This document shows positions 16,384 to 24,212 of a stretch of DNA of 64,000 nt, one piece after another (the first letter of the stretch is position 1; each line of letters starts with the position of its first letter). Source of the stretch: Pseudomonas sp. B21-040 (lineage in GTDB: Bacteria; Pseudomonadota; Gammaproteobacteria; Pseudomonadales; Pseudomonadaceae). A program made the translations under genes and the position numbers. The stretch lies in assembly GCF_024748695.1 (NCBI RefSeq), contig NZ_CP087176.1, positions 1,915,501-1,979,500 of the forward strand. Direction: 5' to 3'. Below the pieces are notes generated by a model. The model had not been told where the DNA came from. It did no database searches and saw only the letters and a program-made list of their open reading frames with translations.

Positions 16384-17038
16384 GAGGCGCCTTCCAATCA
16401 ACTATGAGGTGCAACGTCAAAGGTTGGCTCAAATCGGCGCTCAATTGTCCTGTGAACAGGTTGTAGCAAATCGTGCCGATGGTTGGTGCGGCACTGTCTT
16501 GGACCAGATCGCCGAGCGTCGTCGGCCAATGACGGTGTTGCACGTAATGGTAGAAATGCATTTGCCGCTGCTCGTTCCAAGTACTTGATCGACTGTAAAG
16601 CACCTGTAAGTTATGAAAACTGGGTGGCCCGGTGAGACTCCGCTGGTCGTGGCATGTCAAGGTCCACCCTTCCTGAAAACAGAGTGCCCGGAAGCTCTCC
16701 AGCGTCGCCAGTCGACTCGTCCTTTGTTTGGTGAAATCGAGCTTGACCTCAGAGAAGTAACTATCCCCGTTCGTCAGCACCACAAGGAAATCCGGGGTAT
16801 AGCGATAGCGTTGAGTTTCGTCTGTCCAGGTGAACGTGTGAGGTTGCGCGTAGTACTTTGCTACCGTTGGGTCATGCTCTAACCAAATGCAGTACGCGGA
16901 TTCAAGTATCGAATCACACTCCACTGAATGGCGATTTTTGAGGGAAGGAAAGTCCACGATGAAATTTTGACGGCGCCGCCGGGGGGAACACCGCGCGGGA
17001 CCATTCTCGAGGTTCATTTCCTTGGACGTGATGATCAT
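16376..17038 (-). CDS. tnsA: TnsA-like endonuclease
   Basis: A 220-residue TnsA nuclease, which cuts the transposon 5' ends so that movement is cut-and-paste. The restriction-endonuclease-like site is complete: E46 (ILESAY), D83 (YTPDF), and E97-x-K99 (SEVKLD). The frame opens at a GTG at 17137, but the ATG at 17038 has GAGGAG 9 bases upstream and gives a normal length, so I used it. First gene of the operon; its presence distinguishes this element from Tn5053-type (TniABQ) elements. Confidence 0.85.
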   Translation of the reverse strand: MIITSKEMNLENGPARCSPRRRRQNFIVDFPSLKNRHSVECDSILESAYCIWLEHDPTVAKYYAQPHTFTWTDETQRYRYTPDFLVVLTNGDSYFSEVKLDFTKQRTSRLATLESFRALCFQEGWTLTCHDQRSLTGPPSFHNLQVLYSRSSTWNEQRQMHFYHYVQHRHWPTTLGDLVQDSAAPTIGTICYNLFTGQLSADLSQPLTLHLIVDWKAPHE

Positions 17039-17830
17039 CTTGCGACACTCCTCTAATGTTCTGACGGCGCCACCCCTGCGACAACGGATGGCATACAGAT
17101 CGGAGTTTTTATTGGTCGAGGCGCTTTGTATGTCCACAAGGGCATTAGTGCTTCCGGCTATATCCGACCTGCCATGTAGTAATCACCTTTGTCCGCCGAA
17201 GACGAGCTCGATATTTATTGAGCTTCGGGTTATCTGGCCTTTTAGTCATCGATCAGTTGACCACTCAAAAACGTGAAATCGACTGCGTACATATGATTTT
17301 ACGCCTGTACCCTTTATCAATTTTAGTTCGCGACGTACGGAATTATGTAATAAATACAATTAGTTAAGACTGCTGTATAGAAAGTAATTAACTGTTGCTG
17401 GTAAATTGACATGGTTTTGATACGTACGCCCTCGAGCTCCTAAGTGTTGACACTTCGGGGGCGAGTGATGGCACGAGTTGATAGGGCCTCGATGCAGGGT
17501 GAGATGCAGGTCAATACCACTCGACTTTTGAACCCAACCTGGTTCGTCTCATTTTCCGGTGGTGACTAGGCGGTTATGAGGCCATTCCTATGTCGATGCA
17601 GTCGCTATCTCTTGAAAGTAAAGCCCTGAGGGGAAGGGCACGTTCCCGGGGAAGAAATCGTCATGGCCAAGAGGCATTGCGCTAAAGGGGAGGCTGTTGG
17701 TTGCCCGTCTGCTGAATAACTTCAGCAACGGCCGGAACATAGTCGAATGAAAATTACCAAACTTTACTGATGGCTTAGCCAGCTTGCCAAGTTGCTTGAA
17801 CTGCAGTTATAGGCAGGCCGCGGTTATTGC
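17039..17830. other. Gene-poor region upstream of tnsA
   Basis: No convincing gene. The segment 17221-17450 is AT-rich and should hold the tns promoter and, by analogy with Tn7, the right end of the element. Loose repeats such as AACTAATTGTATTTAT and AACTAAAATTGATAAA occur on the minus strand. A palindrome AAGTGT-TG-ACACTT lies at 17442-17455; composition returns to normal after it, so an element end near 17450 is possible but unproven. 17460-17830 has normal GC with no open gene. Confidence 0.3.
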
Positions 17831-18586
17831 TCATTCATTAAATTTTTGCCGAGTGCCGAGTGCCGAATGCCGAGTGCTGAGTTGCTGCAGGAGTCGAGCA
17901 TTCTCGCGATGCAGCTCAATCAGCTCTTTTTGCGTAATCGAGAGTTTCTCGAAATTGTGGTGTAGTTCTTCAGACAGCTGGGTCACCTGTTGTGCGTGTT
18001 GCAGTAACAGGGTGTCGTGTTCCTCCTGGCGTACTTGACGAAACTGTTTAAAAATTTCATCGGCATGCTGCCGTTCATTGTTAAGTATCGCGATCTGCGT
18101 GTGTTGTTCCTGCAGCTGTCTGGTTAATTCTTCAATTCGTTGTTGTGCGAGAGCTAAATCGGAAGTCTGTTTGGTAACTTTGGCCGTGGCTTCTTGTCGT
18201 TGTTGTTGCTCGTTGAGCAGGCGTGCCTCCAAGTTCTCCTTGTGGTCTTGCTGTTCCTCTAATTGTTTCTGCGTTCTTTGAAACTGTGATTCCAACTGGG
18301 TTTTATCCAGGGCAAGTTGCGCTTGAGCCCTAGTCAATTGCTCCTCGCTTTCAGCTTGCAGTTGTTCACTCAAACCCAAAACCAGCTGCGCCAGCGGCTC
18401 GCTGAGACGCTCAAGCGTGGGTTTGGGTTTTTCTTCGAGTTCTTTGAGGTAGTGGGAAATCGTGGTTTTGGATCCGGTATTGCCCAGCGCGATGCGCACT
18501 GCGTCGATGGTCGGGCGCTTGCCTTGGGCCAGCAGCGCCGTTTTGGCTTGTTGCACCAATTGCTTGGTGATGCCTTCGCGAGCCAT
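17831..18586 (-). CDS. KfrA-like N-terminal DNA-binding, coiled-coil protein
   Basis: A 251-residue protein. Residues 1-60 match the KfrA N-terminal DNA-binding domain (GITKQLVQQAKTALL, TIDAVRIALGNTGSKTTISHYL), and about residues 80-245 are a long Gln/Glu-rich coiled coil. KfrA proteins are autorepressors from plasmid stability regions; chromosomal copies often sit in integrated elements. Start at 18586 with AGGGGA upstream; the frame extends 18 codons further through the promoter. The last residues (TRHSALGTRQKFNE) are encoded by a 7-bp microsatellite, so the tail can change by slippage. Confidence 0.85.
   Translation of the reverse strand: MAREGITKQLVQQAKTALLAQGKRPTIDAVRIALGNTGSKTTISHYLKELEEKPKPTLERLSEPLAQLVLGLSEQLQAESEEQLTRAQAQLALDKTQLESQFQRTQKQLEEQQDHKENLEARLLNEQQQRQEATAKVTKQTSDLALAQQRIEELTRQLQEQHTQIAILNNERQHADEIFKQFRQVRQEEHDTLLLQHAQQVTQLSEELHHNFEKLSITQKELIELHRENARLLQQLSTRHSALGTRQKFNE
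17848..17882 (-). repeat. Five copies of a 7-bp repeat at the 3' end of kfrA-like gene
   Basis: Plus-strand unit GCCGAGT, five tandem copies with two single-base variants (one GCCGAAT, one GCTGAGT). Because 7 is not a multiple of 3, gain or loss of one unit would shift the reading frame and change the last residues and stop codon. Confidence 0.85.
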
Positions 18587-18607
18587 GTGATCCCCTACTT
18601 TTACGCC

Positions 18608-18633
18608 CTGTATTACGTTGCATGTAATTACAG
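18608..18633. promoter_or_regulatory. Candidate operator of the kfrA-like gene
   Basis: Imperfect inverted repeat CTGTATTAC-N7-GTAATTACAG, 22 bases upstream of the chosen start. An inner TGTAATTACA is perfectly symmetrical. KfrA proteins repress their own promoter at such dyads, so autoregulation is the natural inference. Confidence 0.5.
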
Positions 18634-19281
18634 TGTACAAGGTCCCTGATCGAACGCTTGTTTATGGAGCTTATTAACACGGGATAATTGAGCGTTATCA
18701 CGGGTGATGACCGTTCATCGGGTTAAGTGGCGCGTTTTGGGTATCATTGAGGGGGCGCCAGCGATTGTTTGGGGCTATAGACGGTTCGCCTTACTGCTTT
18801 CAGCCGCGATACCTCAATCTGCTTTTTCACGATTTGTCGGGCGGCCATGTATCGCGCCTGTTCCCACAGCAGCCGGCGGCACTTGCTACGTACAATAATA
18901 CGATACGAAGAAAAAGTATGCCGGTGTCTTTTCGGTATAGGGCAAGGGGTTGGTTGGCCGGTACTGAGTTAGTCGTCCACGCCTCGATGCGAGGCCAGTA
19001 AGCGGGCGATACTCTGCAGTTTGCTTTGTGTCGGTGATCTGGACGGCTGTGGGGTTTTGAGTTAAACGGGCACCCCGTGAGGTGCTCAAAGGGTGTTGAT
19101 GGGGCTCAAGCAAGGGGGGCGTCGAGCGGATGGGCATTGCAGAGAAAAATGTCGAAGCCTGTGATGTATCGAACGCGATAAGTCGCGGCTGGCGGCGGGA
19201 TTACTTAGCGATACCGCTGAATGTTTTCACCCCCTACTGTTTCTGCGGGTGCCAGACAGGGTGCATCGAGCTTTCCTTTGC
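18634..19281. other. Gene-free stretch between kfrA-like and antitoxin-like genes
   Basis: No frame with coding character and a ribosome-binding site is seen on either strand. No recognisable RNA gene. Confidence 0.4.
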
Positions 19282-19572
19282 TCAGGTGGGTACTGGCCGT
19301 GCTCGGAGCACGACCCCCATCGCACGCATTACCTTCACTACGGTGTGAAAACTGGGCTTGGCACCTGGCGCTAATGCTTTGTACAAGCGGGCGCGACTGA
19401 TGCCTGAGTCCTTTGCAATCCGAGTCATTCCGCGAACCTTCACCACATGATTGAGGGCGCGTATCAGTTCGTCGGTATTACCGTCAGCCAGGATTGGAGA
19501 CAGGTATTCGCTGATTGCTTGCTCAGTGTCGAGATTCTCCGTTATTTCGAACGGGGTTCGGGGGACAGGCAT
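19282..19572 (-). CDS. HTH addiction-module antidote protein, no toxin partner
   Basis: A 96-residue helix-turn-helix protein of the addiction-module-antidote (HigA-like) family: N-terminal PFEITENLDTEQAISEYLSP, then TRIAKDSGISRARLYKALAPGAKPSFHTVVKVMRAMG, the family's conserved HTH. Start at 19572 with AGGAAGG upstream; the longer frame to 19815 has no support. In intact loci a RelE/HigB-type toxin gene precedes it, but the 240 bp upstream holds only an IS21-type repeat and no toxin, so the antidote appears orphaned. Confidence 0.8.
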   Translation of the reverse strand: MPVPRTPFEITENLDTEQAISEYLSPILADGNTDELIRALNHVVKVRGMTRIAKDSGISRARLYKALAPGAKPSFHTVVKVMRAMGVVLRARPVPT

Positions 19573-19740
19573 GTTGAGCCACCTTCCTGCAGGTCTGGCG
19601 TGCATGATATCAACGGCTGTATAGATTTGTTGGCGCCAGCAGATCGGGGGGAGGCGCCGACGCCGATTTAAGACTGAGCACCTCAAAATCGGCAATTTAG
19701 AACAGGAAACCGTTCGCGAGGAGTCGGACCGGGACAGCCA

Positions 19741-19780
19741 TCTCGGCAGCTGGGTCAACACCGCGTCGGCGTCAACACAG
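19741..19780 (+). repeat. IS21-type terminal repeat unit (single copy)
   Basis: Contains CGGCAGCTGGGTCAACA followed by CGCGTCGGCGTCAACA. It matches the pattern of the three copies at 22081-22325. Multiple short repeats of this kind occur at IS21-family ends; here no istA/istB is nearby. Confidence 0.5.
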
Positions 19781-20154
19781 CAGAACCTTAAGTAAAGAAT
19801 GTTTGTCCTTACCACTGCTTTGAGCTCTTAAAGAAAAGTTTTCTTTTCCTTGCTGCCGGTAGCTAAAGGGGGGGGTAAAACGGAATTCGTCGCCAAGAAA
19901 CGTCGCTCATTAAGATTTTCTACCGGCTAGAAGCTATTATTGTATTTCATCCGGTAGCGGCAGGGACGGTAGTTACCTGCCGCACCCCGCACAGATCTGT
20001 ACCTGCGGAATGACCGAATACGGCTCCTGCCTCGGGTATTGAAGATAAATCGACAGCTGCAGAAACTTCTTTAGCAGGACTAGACTTGCGAAAATAGGCG
20101 ACTGAATCTGGCCGCCTTGTCTTGGACTAACGATCTCAACGCGTGGAGGCTTAA

Positions 20155-20388
20155 ATGACGATGCCATTTGAACGGACCAGGTCCGTCGCACAAACTCACG
20201 CTTTCCTGACGGAACTTGCCCTCGACACAGAAGTGCCCGAACGCGTTAGAAAAAACGCTCACTTCCTTTTACGCCACTTTCCGACTAAGCACGATGTCCT
20301 ACAGGCTGGCCGTATTGAAGAGCAAGCAAAAAAAATGGGGATAGGTACATTTAGCCCCGTTTTTTGCTCCTCAACTGATGACTGGTAG
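20155..20388 (+). CDS. BPSL0761-type small protein
   Basis: A 77-residue protein beginning MPFERTRSVAQTHAFLTEL after one extra Met-Thr, with VPERVRKNAHFLLRHFPT in the middle: the pattern of the small BPSL0761 family found widely in Pseudomonas and Burkholderia accessory regions. Complete, with GGAGG 5 bases before the ATG. No known function; often near toxin-antitoxin or HTH genes. Confidence 0.7.
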   Translation: MTMPFERTRSVAQTHAFLTELALDTEVPERVRKNAHFLLRHFPTKHDVLQAGRIEEQAKKMGIGTFSPVFCSSTDDW

Positions 20389-20515
20389 GAGTGCAATACG
20401 GCGGGCAGCTTCCGACCCAGCTTGAGTGAAAACGTCCGCGATTTCCCAATCCTCTGGTCGTCCAGATCATGGAGGGACGATCATAAGGGATTTCATTTAA
20501 GGGGAGGCTTGGACG

Positions 20516-20610
20516 CAAGTCACGTTGCTGCCGGGCCTGGACGATTACGTTGCCGAAGAAAATCCAGTGCGGGCGGTCGACGTTTTCGCCGATGAACTCG
20601 ATCTGGCGTC
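20516..20610 (+). pseudogene. N-terminal fragment of an IS1182-type transposase
   Basis: Translation gives QVTLLPGLDDYVAEENPVRA then VDVFADELDLA, closely matching the start of the transposase at 31607 (LLPESLDDYI--NPVRVVDVFVDELDL). Only about 31 codons remain before similarity is lost, so it is a deletion remnant. Confidence 0.75.
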
Positions 20611-20713
20611 GGCGCCAACATCAAAGGCTACCTCGTTGATCGAGCGGTGTATTTAGGTGTCGAGAGCTGTGGTGGACCATCCCCCACCACTCTGGCGTCC
20701 AGCACCCACAAAA

Positions 20714-20735
20714 AAGCCCACCGGGGTGTGGGCTT
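20714..20735 (-). terminator. Minus-strand intrinsic terminator
   Basis: Stem AAGCCCAC/GTGGGCTT with a six-base loop. On the minus strand it is followed by a T-run (plus-strand A residues at 20709-20715). No intact minus-strand gene feeds it, so it probably belongs to a lost gene. Confidence 0.65.
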
Positions 20736-20877
20736 GGATGACGGTGCCATTTAACGAAACAGCGTTATCTGCACCTGTGTGGTTTTCTGAAAAAGCTCGC
20801 AAAAATTCCACGGTGGAACTTGAGGACAGCTGAAATTGAGGTAGCCCTTCAACTGGCAGAAAGAGGACTTTATAGTC

Positions 20878-20921
20878 GATTATAGAGCGATTATAGAGCG
20901 ATTATAGAGCGATTATAGAAT
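20878..20921 (+). repeat. Four tandem 11-bp repeats
   Basis: Unit GATTATAGAGC, three perfect copies and a fourth ending AAT. A period near one helical turn puts every copy on the same DNA face, as in iterons or regulator arrays. Each copy also contains a TATAGA -10-like element. No gene starts directly beside it. Confidence 0.85.
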
Positions 20922-21405
20922 GGCGCTCTCAGCGAGTCTCGTCAGCACAAACCTCTACTTCTAAGCCTCGCATCATGCACGCTATGTGTAAATCCGGCGC
21001 CGTGAGTTCGCGATTATCCAGGCGCCTGATTCGGCCATTCCGCCAGCGGCGCTAACATAACGTTCCTCACATTATGCGAACCTTCTTATAGAGACCTGAG
21101 AGTCTCCGGTGATCGGATTTGCAGCCAGGCATTGCCTCACTACAATTCTATTGATCACGCCAAGTATCCGAAGTTGAAAATCAACAGCACCGTCAAAGGC
21201 GAGGCCCAAGCCAAACTTGTGCGTCTGCAGAAGTGCTCCAGGTACCATAGCTTTTTTAACGTCGTTTGCTATCGATGCCTTTGCCAAGGTTGAGGGCTCA
21301 GCCATTGGCGGTAAGTCTTGCCGCTCCGTACAAGAAATTCCGGTCCCCTAAATGTTGGGCGTCAGACTGGTCAGGCCGAATTTCTTGCATGCGAGAAAAA
21401 CGCCT

Positions 21406-21588
21406 TCACGAATATGACGATGGATTCTGTACTTCTTCAGCGGCATCGATACGAATTTTGGCGCGGGTAACAATGGCCATCGCCTCGGCAATCCATGCAT
21501 CGTCCCCGGTGCCTTACGCATCAGCCATAAAGAACGCCACGACTTTTGCATTATCCAAGTAGTCCGCAGGGTCAAAATCAGAATTGAG
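21406..21588 (-). pseudogene. Broken addiction-module antidote gene
   Basis: The minus-strand frame reads SDFDPADYLDNAKVVAFFMADA, stop, GTGDDAWIAEAMAIVTRAKI, stop. FDPADYLD and WIAEA...IVTRAK are the hallmark N-terminal segments of addiction-module antidote proteins. An in-frame stop splits them, and the HTH half that should follow is missing. This is a second, dead member of the family represented by the gene at 19282-19572. Confidence 0.75.
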
Positions 21589-21617
21589 CTATGTCATTTG
21601 ATCAGCAGGGGAAAAAA

Positions 21618-21971
21618 ATGAACCCAACACCACTCTCTGAAAATGGCAGATGGATTGTTACCTGCCAAGACACTGAAGATGGAACTGGCGACCTGATCAT
21701 ACCTTTGCCTGACGATCTGCTGGCGGCTATCGGGTTAACCAGCGGCGACAAGCTGAACATGGAAAAACAGCCTGACGGCACGATAACCCTGACACCAGTT
21801 CGTTATCAGCATGATGTTGAAACATTACTCGGCGTATTGGCTGATCTTTACCACGTCTGCGGAATGCTTGACGCCAAGGTTGAGGTTCTGGACCAAATCA
21901 TGGCTGCGCTAAATGGAGAACCATTGCCTCACGAGTCTCTGGGTCCATATGCAGCCCCCGATCCTGATTGA
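21618..21971 (+). CDS. AbrB/MazE-like antitoxin-type protein
   Basis: A 117-residue protein with a central AbrB-like swapped-hairpin segment (DLIIPLPDDLLAAIGLTSGD, then KLNMEKQPDGTITLTPV, residues about 28-65) and a helical C-terminal extension ending in acidic and Pro residues. Start at ATG 21618 with CAGGGGA upstream; the frame begins nine codons earlier. AbrB-fold proteins bind DNA as dimers and often serve as antitoxins. No toxin gene follows within 480 bp. Confidence 0.7.
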   Translation: MNPTPLSENGRWIVTCQDTEDGTGDLIIPLPDDLLAAIGLTSGDKLNMEKQPDGTITLTPVRYQHDVETLLGVLADLYHVCGMLDAKVEVLDQIMAALNGEPLPHESLGPYAAPDPD

Positions 21972-22080
21972 TGGATGTCAGTCGATGAAAGTGACTAAAA
22001 TAACTGCACAGAATAACGAAATAAAGTGAATATTTAGTTTGGTTATAAGAGGCTGAGTGTAATTTAGCAACACTACATGG

Positions 22081-22325
22081 CTTGAGTGTTAAGACCGATG
22101 CTGAATTGACCAGTTTCTGTCGAGCTGTAAGTCCGATCGTGAGCATCAGGGTCGCACCGTCAGCGGGTCGGCTGTTGGCACTGACGTCGAATTGACCCAG
22201 TTGCCGAGATGTCACTGACCCAGTCTGATTCCTCGAACAACATTGCCCGTGCAGGGTTTGTGCCGATATAGAGGTGGGGCAGTCTTACGTCGGCATGTGG
22301 GTCAATTCGGCATCGGCCTCAACAA
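22081..22325. repeat. Three IS21-type end repeats without transposase genes
   Basis: Core (C/T)TGG(G)TCAATTC-N4-TCGG-x-x-T-x-AACA occurs on the minus strand at about 22081-22125 and 22173-22208, and on the plus strand at about 22287-22325. A fourth copy is at 19741. IS21-family elements carry several such repeats at each end. All coding sequence of the element is gone; the gap between the two clusters is about 2.3 kb. Confidence 0.6.
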
Positions 22326-22458
22326 TCCAGGAGGTACTCAAGAGGTACTGTAAGACGGCGTTGCTAGCAGGGTTTTGGCAACACCGTGACCACAGTATTA
22401 TTGGCACTATGGGCACTTAACCAGGCAGCGTTTCGCGACGGGGCACAGTGGCGTCAGA

Positions 22459-24123
22459 TCACCCGCGATGACGACCGCGGAAGTAATTGATCAGGCCTTG
22501 AGTGGACGGATCTTCAGCTTCGGTTTCCTCGATGCCAACCAGGCGGTTGTAGACGCCTTTGCCCAACTCCTTGCCCAACTCCACGCCCCACTGATCGAAG
22601 GCGTTGATGCCCCAGATCACGCTTTGCACGAAAACCTTGTGTTCGTACATCGCAACCAGCGCGCCGAGACGACGAGCGCTAATGCGTTCGACCACCAGCG
22701 TGTTGCTCGGACGGTTGCCCGGAATCACCTTGTGCGGTGCAAGTTTCTGCACATCGGCTTCGCTCATGCCTTTGTCGCGCAGTTCTGTTTTAGCCTCGGC
22801 AAGGGTCTTGCCGAGCATTAATGCCTGGCTTTGCGACAGACAGTTGGCGTAAAGCCATTGGTGGTGGTCGGACACCGGGTTGAAGCTGACGATCGGCACG
22901 ATGAAGTCGGCCGGGATCAGTTGGGTGCCCTGGTGCAGCAACTGGTGATAGGCGTGTTGACCGTTGCAACCCACGCCGCCCCAGATGACCGGGCCGGTGT
23001 CAGTGGACACCGGGGTGCCGTCCTGACGCACGCTCTTGCCGTTGGATTCCATGTCCAGCTGTTGCAAGTGCTTGGTGATGTTTCGCAGATAGTGGTCGTA
23101 CGGCAGGATCGCGTGACTTTGCGCGCCCCAGAAGTTGCCATACCACACGCCGAGCAGGGCCAGCAGCACCGGCATGTTCTGTTCGAACGGCGCACTCTGG
23201 AAGTGCTGGTCCATGGCGTAGGCACCGGACAGCAGTTCCTTGAAGTTCGACATGCCGATGGCCAGTGCGATTGGCAGGCCGATGGCCGACCACAGCGAGT
23301 AACGACCGCCAACCCAGTCCCACATCGGGAAGATGTTTTCTTCGCGGATACCGAACGCCACTGCGGCGGCGTTGTTGCTGGAAACGGCGATGAAGTGACG
23401 ATACAGCTCGGCTTCCGAACCACCTTGGGCCAAGTACCATGCACGGGCGGCCTGAGCGTTTTTCATGGTTTCGAGGGTGTTGAAGGATTTCGACGAGACG
23501 ATGAACAGCGTGGTCTCGGCGCGCAGTTTGATGGTCAGTTCGTGGAACTCGCTGCCGTCGATGTTCGCCAGGTAGTGGCAACGAACACCTTTCTGGGCGT
23601 AGGACAACAGCGCTTCGGAGACCAGTTCCGGGCCGAGGAACGAGCCACCGATGCCGATGTTCACCACGTCGGTGATCGGCTTCTCGGTGTAACCGCGCCA
23701 CAGCCCGTCGTGGATGCGGCCAACCAGGTCAGTGATCTGGTTCAGCACCTTGTGCACTTCAGGCATCACGTTGACGCCATTGACCGACAGTTTGTCGCCG
23801 ACCGGACGGCGCAGGGCCGTGTGCAGGGCCGGACGACCTTCGGAAGAGTTGACGATTTCGCCATCGAACAGCGACTTGATCGCGCCTTTGAGATCGACTT
23901 CGTTGGCCAGGTCCACCAGCAGGTTGCGGGTCTCGGCGTTGATCAGGTTTTTCGAATAGTCGAGAAACAGGCCGCAGCTGCTGAGGGTGAATTGAGTAAA
24001 GCGCTGCGGATCGGCATTGAAGGCCTCGCGCATGCTGAAATCCTGCATGGATTGGCGGTGGTCATTCAAGGCTTGCCAGGCGGGCAGAGCGGTCACATCG
24101 TGAGGAGTGCGGTAGTACGCCAT
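22459..24123 (-). CDS. pgi: Glucose-6-phosphate isomerase
   Basis: A 554-residue Pgi, interconverting glucose 6-phosphate and fructose 6-phosphate in the cytoplasm. Recognisable parts are [12 protein letters not shown] (phosphate/SIS region), SKSFNTLET, the [13 protein letters not shown] signature, the catalytic Glu in the MESNGKSV segment, and a C-terminal [22 protein letters not shown] signature. Start [16 protein letters not shown] is the usual Pseudomonas N-terminus; the frame's extra 14 residues upstream lack support. Intact length. It may be the housekeeping enzyme or a local copy serving the sugar genes upstream. Confidence 0.95.
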   Translation of the reverse strand: MAYYRTPHDVTALPAWQALNDHRQSMQDFSMREAFNADPQRFTQFTLSSCGLFLDYSKNLINAETRNLLVDLANEVDLKGAIKSLFDGEIVNSSEGRPALHTALRRPVGDKLSVNGVNVMPEVHKVLNQITDLVGRIHDGLWRGYTEKPITDVVNIGIGGSFLGPELVSEALLSYAQKGVRCHYLANIDGSEFHELTIKLRAETTLFIVSSKSFNTLETMKNAQAARAWYLAQGGSEAELYRHFIAVSSNNAAAVAFGIREENIFPMWDWVGGRYSLWSAIGLPIALAIGMSNFKELLSGAYAMDQHFQSAPFEQNMPVLLALLGVWYGNFWGAQSHAILPYDHYLRNITKHLQQLDMESNGKSVRQDGTPVSTDTGPVIWGGVGCNGQHAYHQLLHQGTQLIPADFIVPIVSFNPVSDHHQWLYANCLSQSQALMLGKTLAEAKTELRDKGMSEADVQKLAPHKVIPGNRPSNTLVVERISARRLGALVAMYEHKVFVQSVIWGINAFDQWGVELGKELGKGVYNRLVGIEETEAEDPSTQGLINYFRGRHRG

Positions 24124-24168
24124 CGCTGCGGTTTTCCTTATGCAAATGTCGCGAGGTATCGCCAATAA

Positions 24169-24200
24169 GCCCGGCCGCGATTTTCACGTAGCGGCTGGGC
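24169..24200 (-). terminator. Hairpin between GMC gene and pgi
   Basis: Ten-base-pair stem GCCCGGCCGC/GCGGCTGGGC with one G-T pair; on the minus strand it is followed by TTATT. Likely reduces read-through from the GMC gene into pgi. Confidence 0.5.
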
Positions 24201-24212
24201 AGGGCCGCTCTT

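Noticed and set aside
16376..17038. CRISPR-associated transposon (CAST)
   Set aside because: tnsABC and tniQ are present, but no cas gene or CRISPR array lies in the window, and the TniQ is long with its own DNA-binding-like modules.
17442..17455. AAGTGTTGACACTT palindrome as the definite transposon right end
   Set aside because: It is symmetrical, and no matching inverted terminus was found on the other side of the operon; recorded only as a possibility.
11063..17460. Tn7 proper with insertion at attTn7
   Set aside because: No glmS or tnsE; TniQ differs from TnsD, and the adjoining SDR gene is not a known Tn7 target.
20878..20921. CRISPR array
   Set aside because: Units are 11 bp with no spacers and no cas gene is present.
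21072..21305. 77-codon minus-strand frame (and a plus-strand frame over the same bases)
   Set aside because: Neither has a ribosome-binding site or recognisable family; the surrounding DNA is degraded, so neither is called.
22831..24168. A 445-codon plus-strand frame opposite pgi
   Set aside because: Shadow of a GC-rich conserved gene; the minus-strand Pgi is unmistakable.
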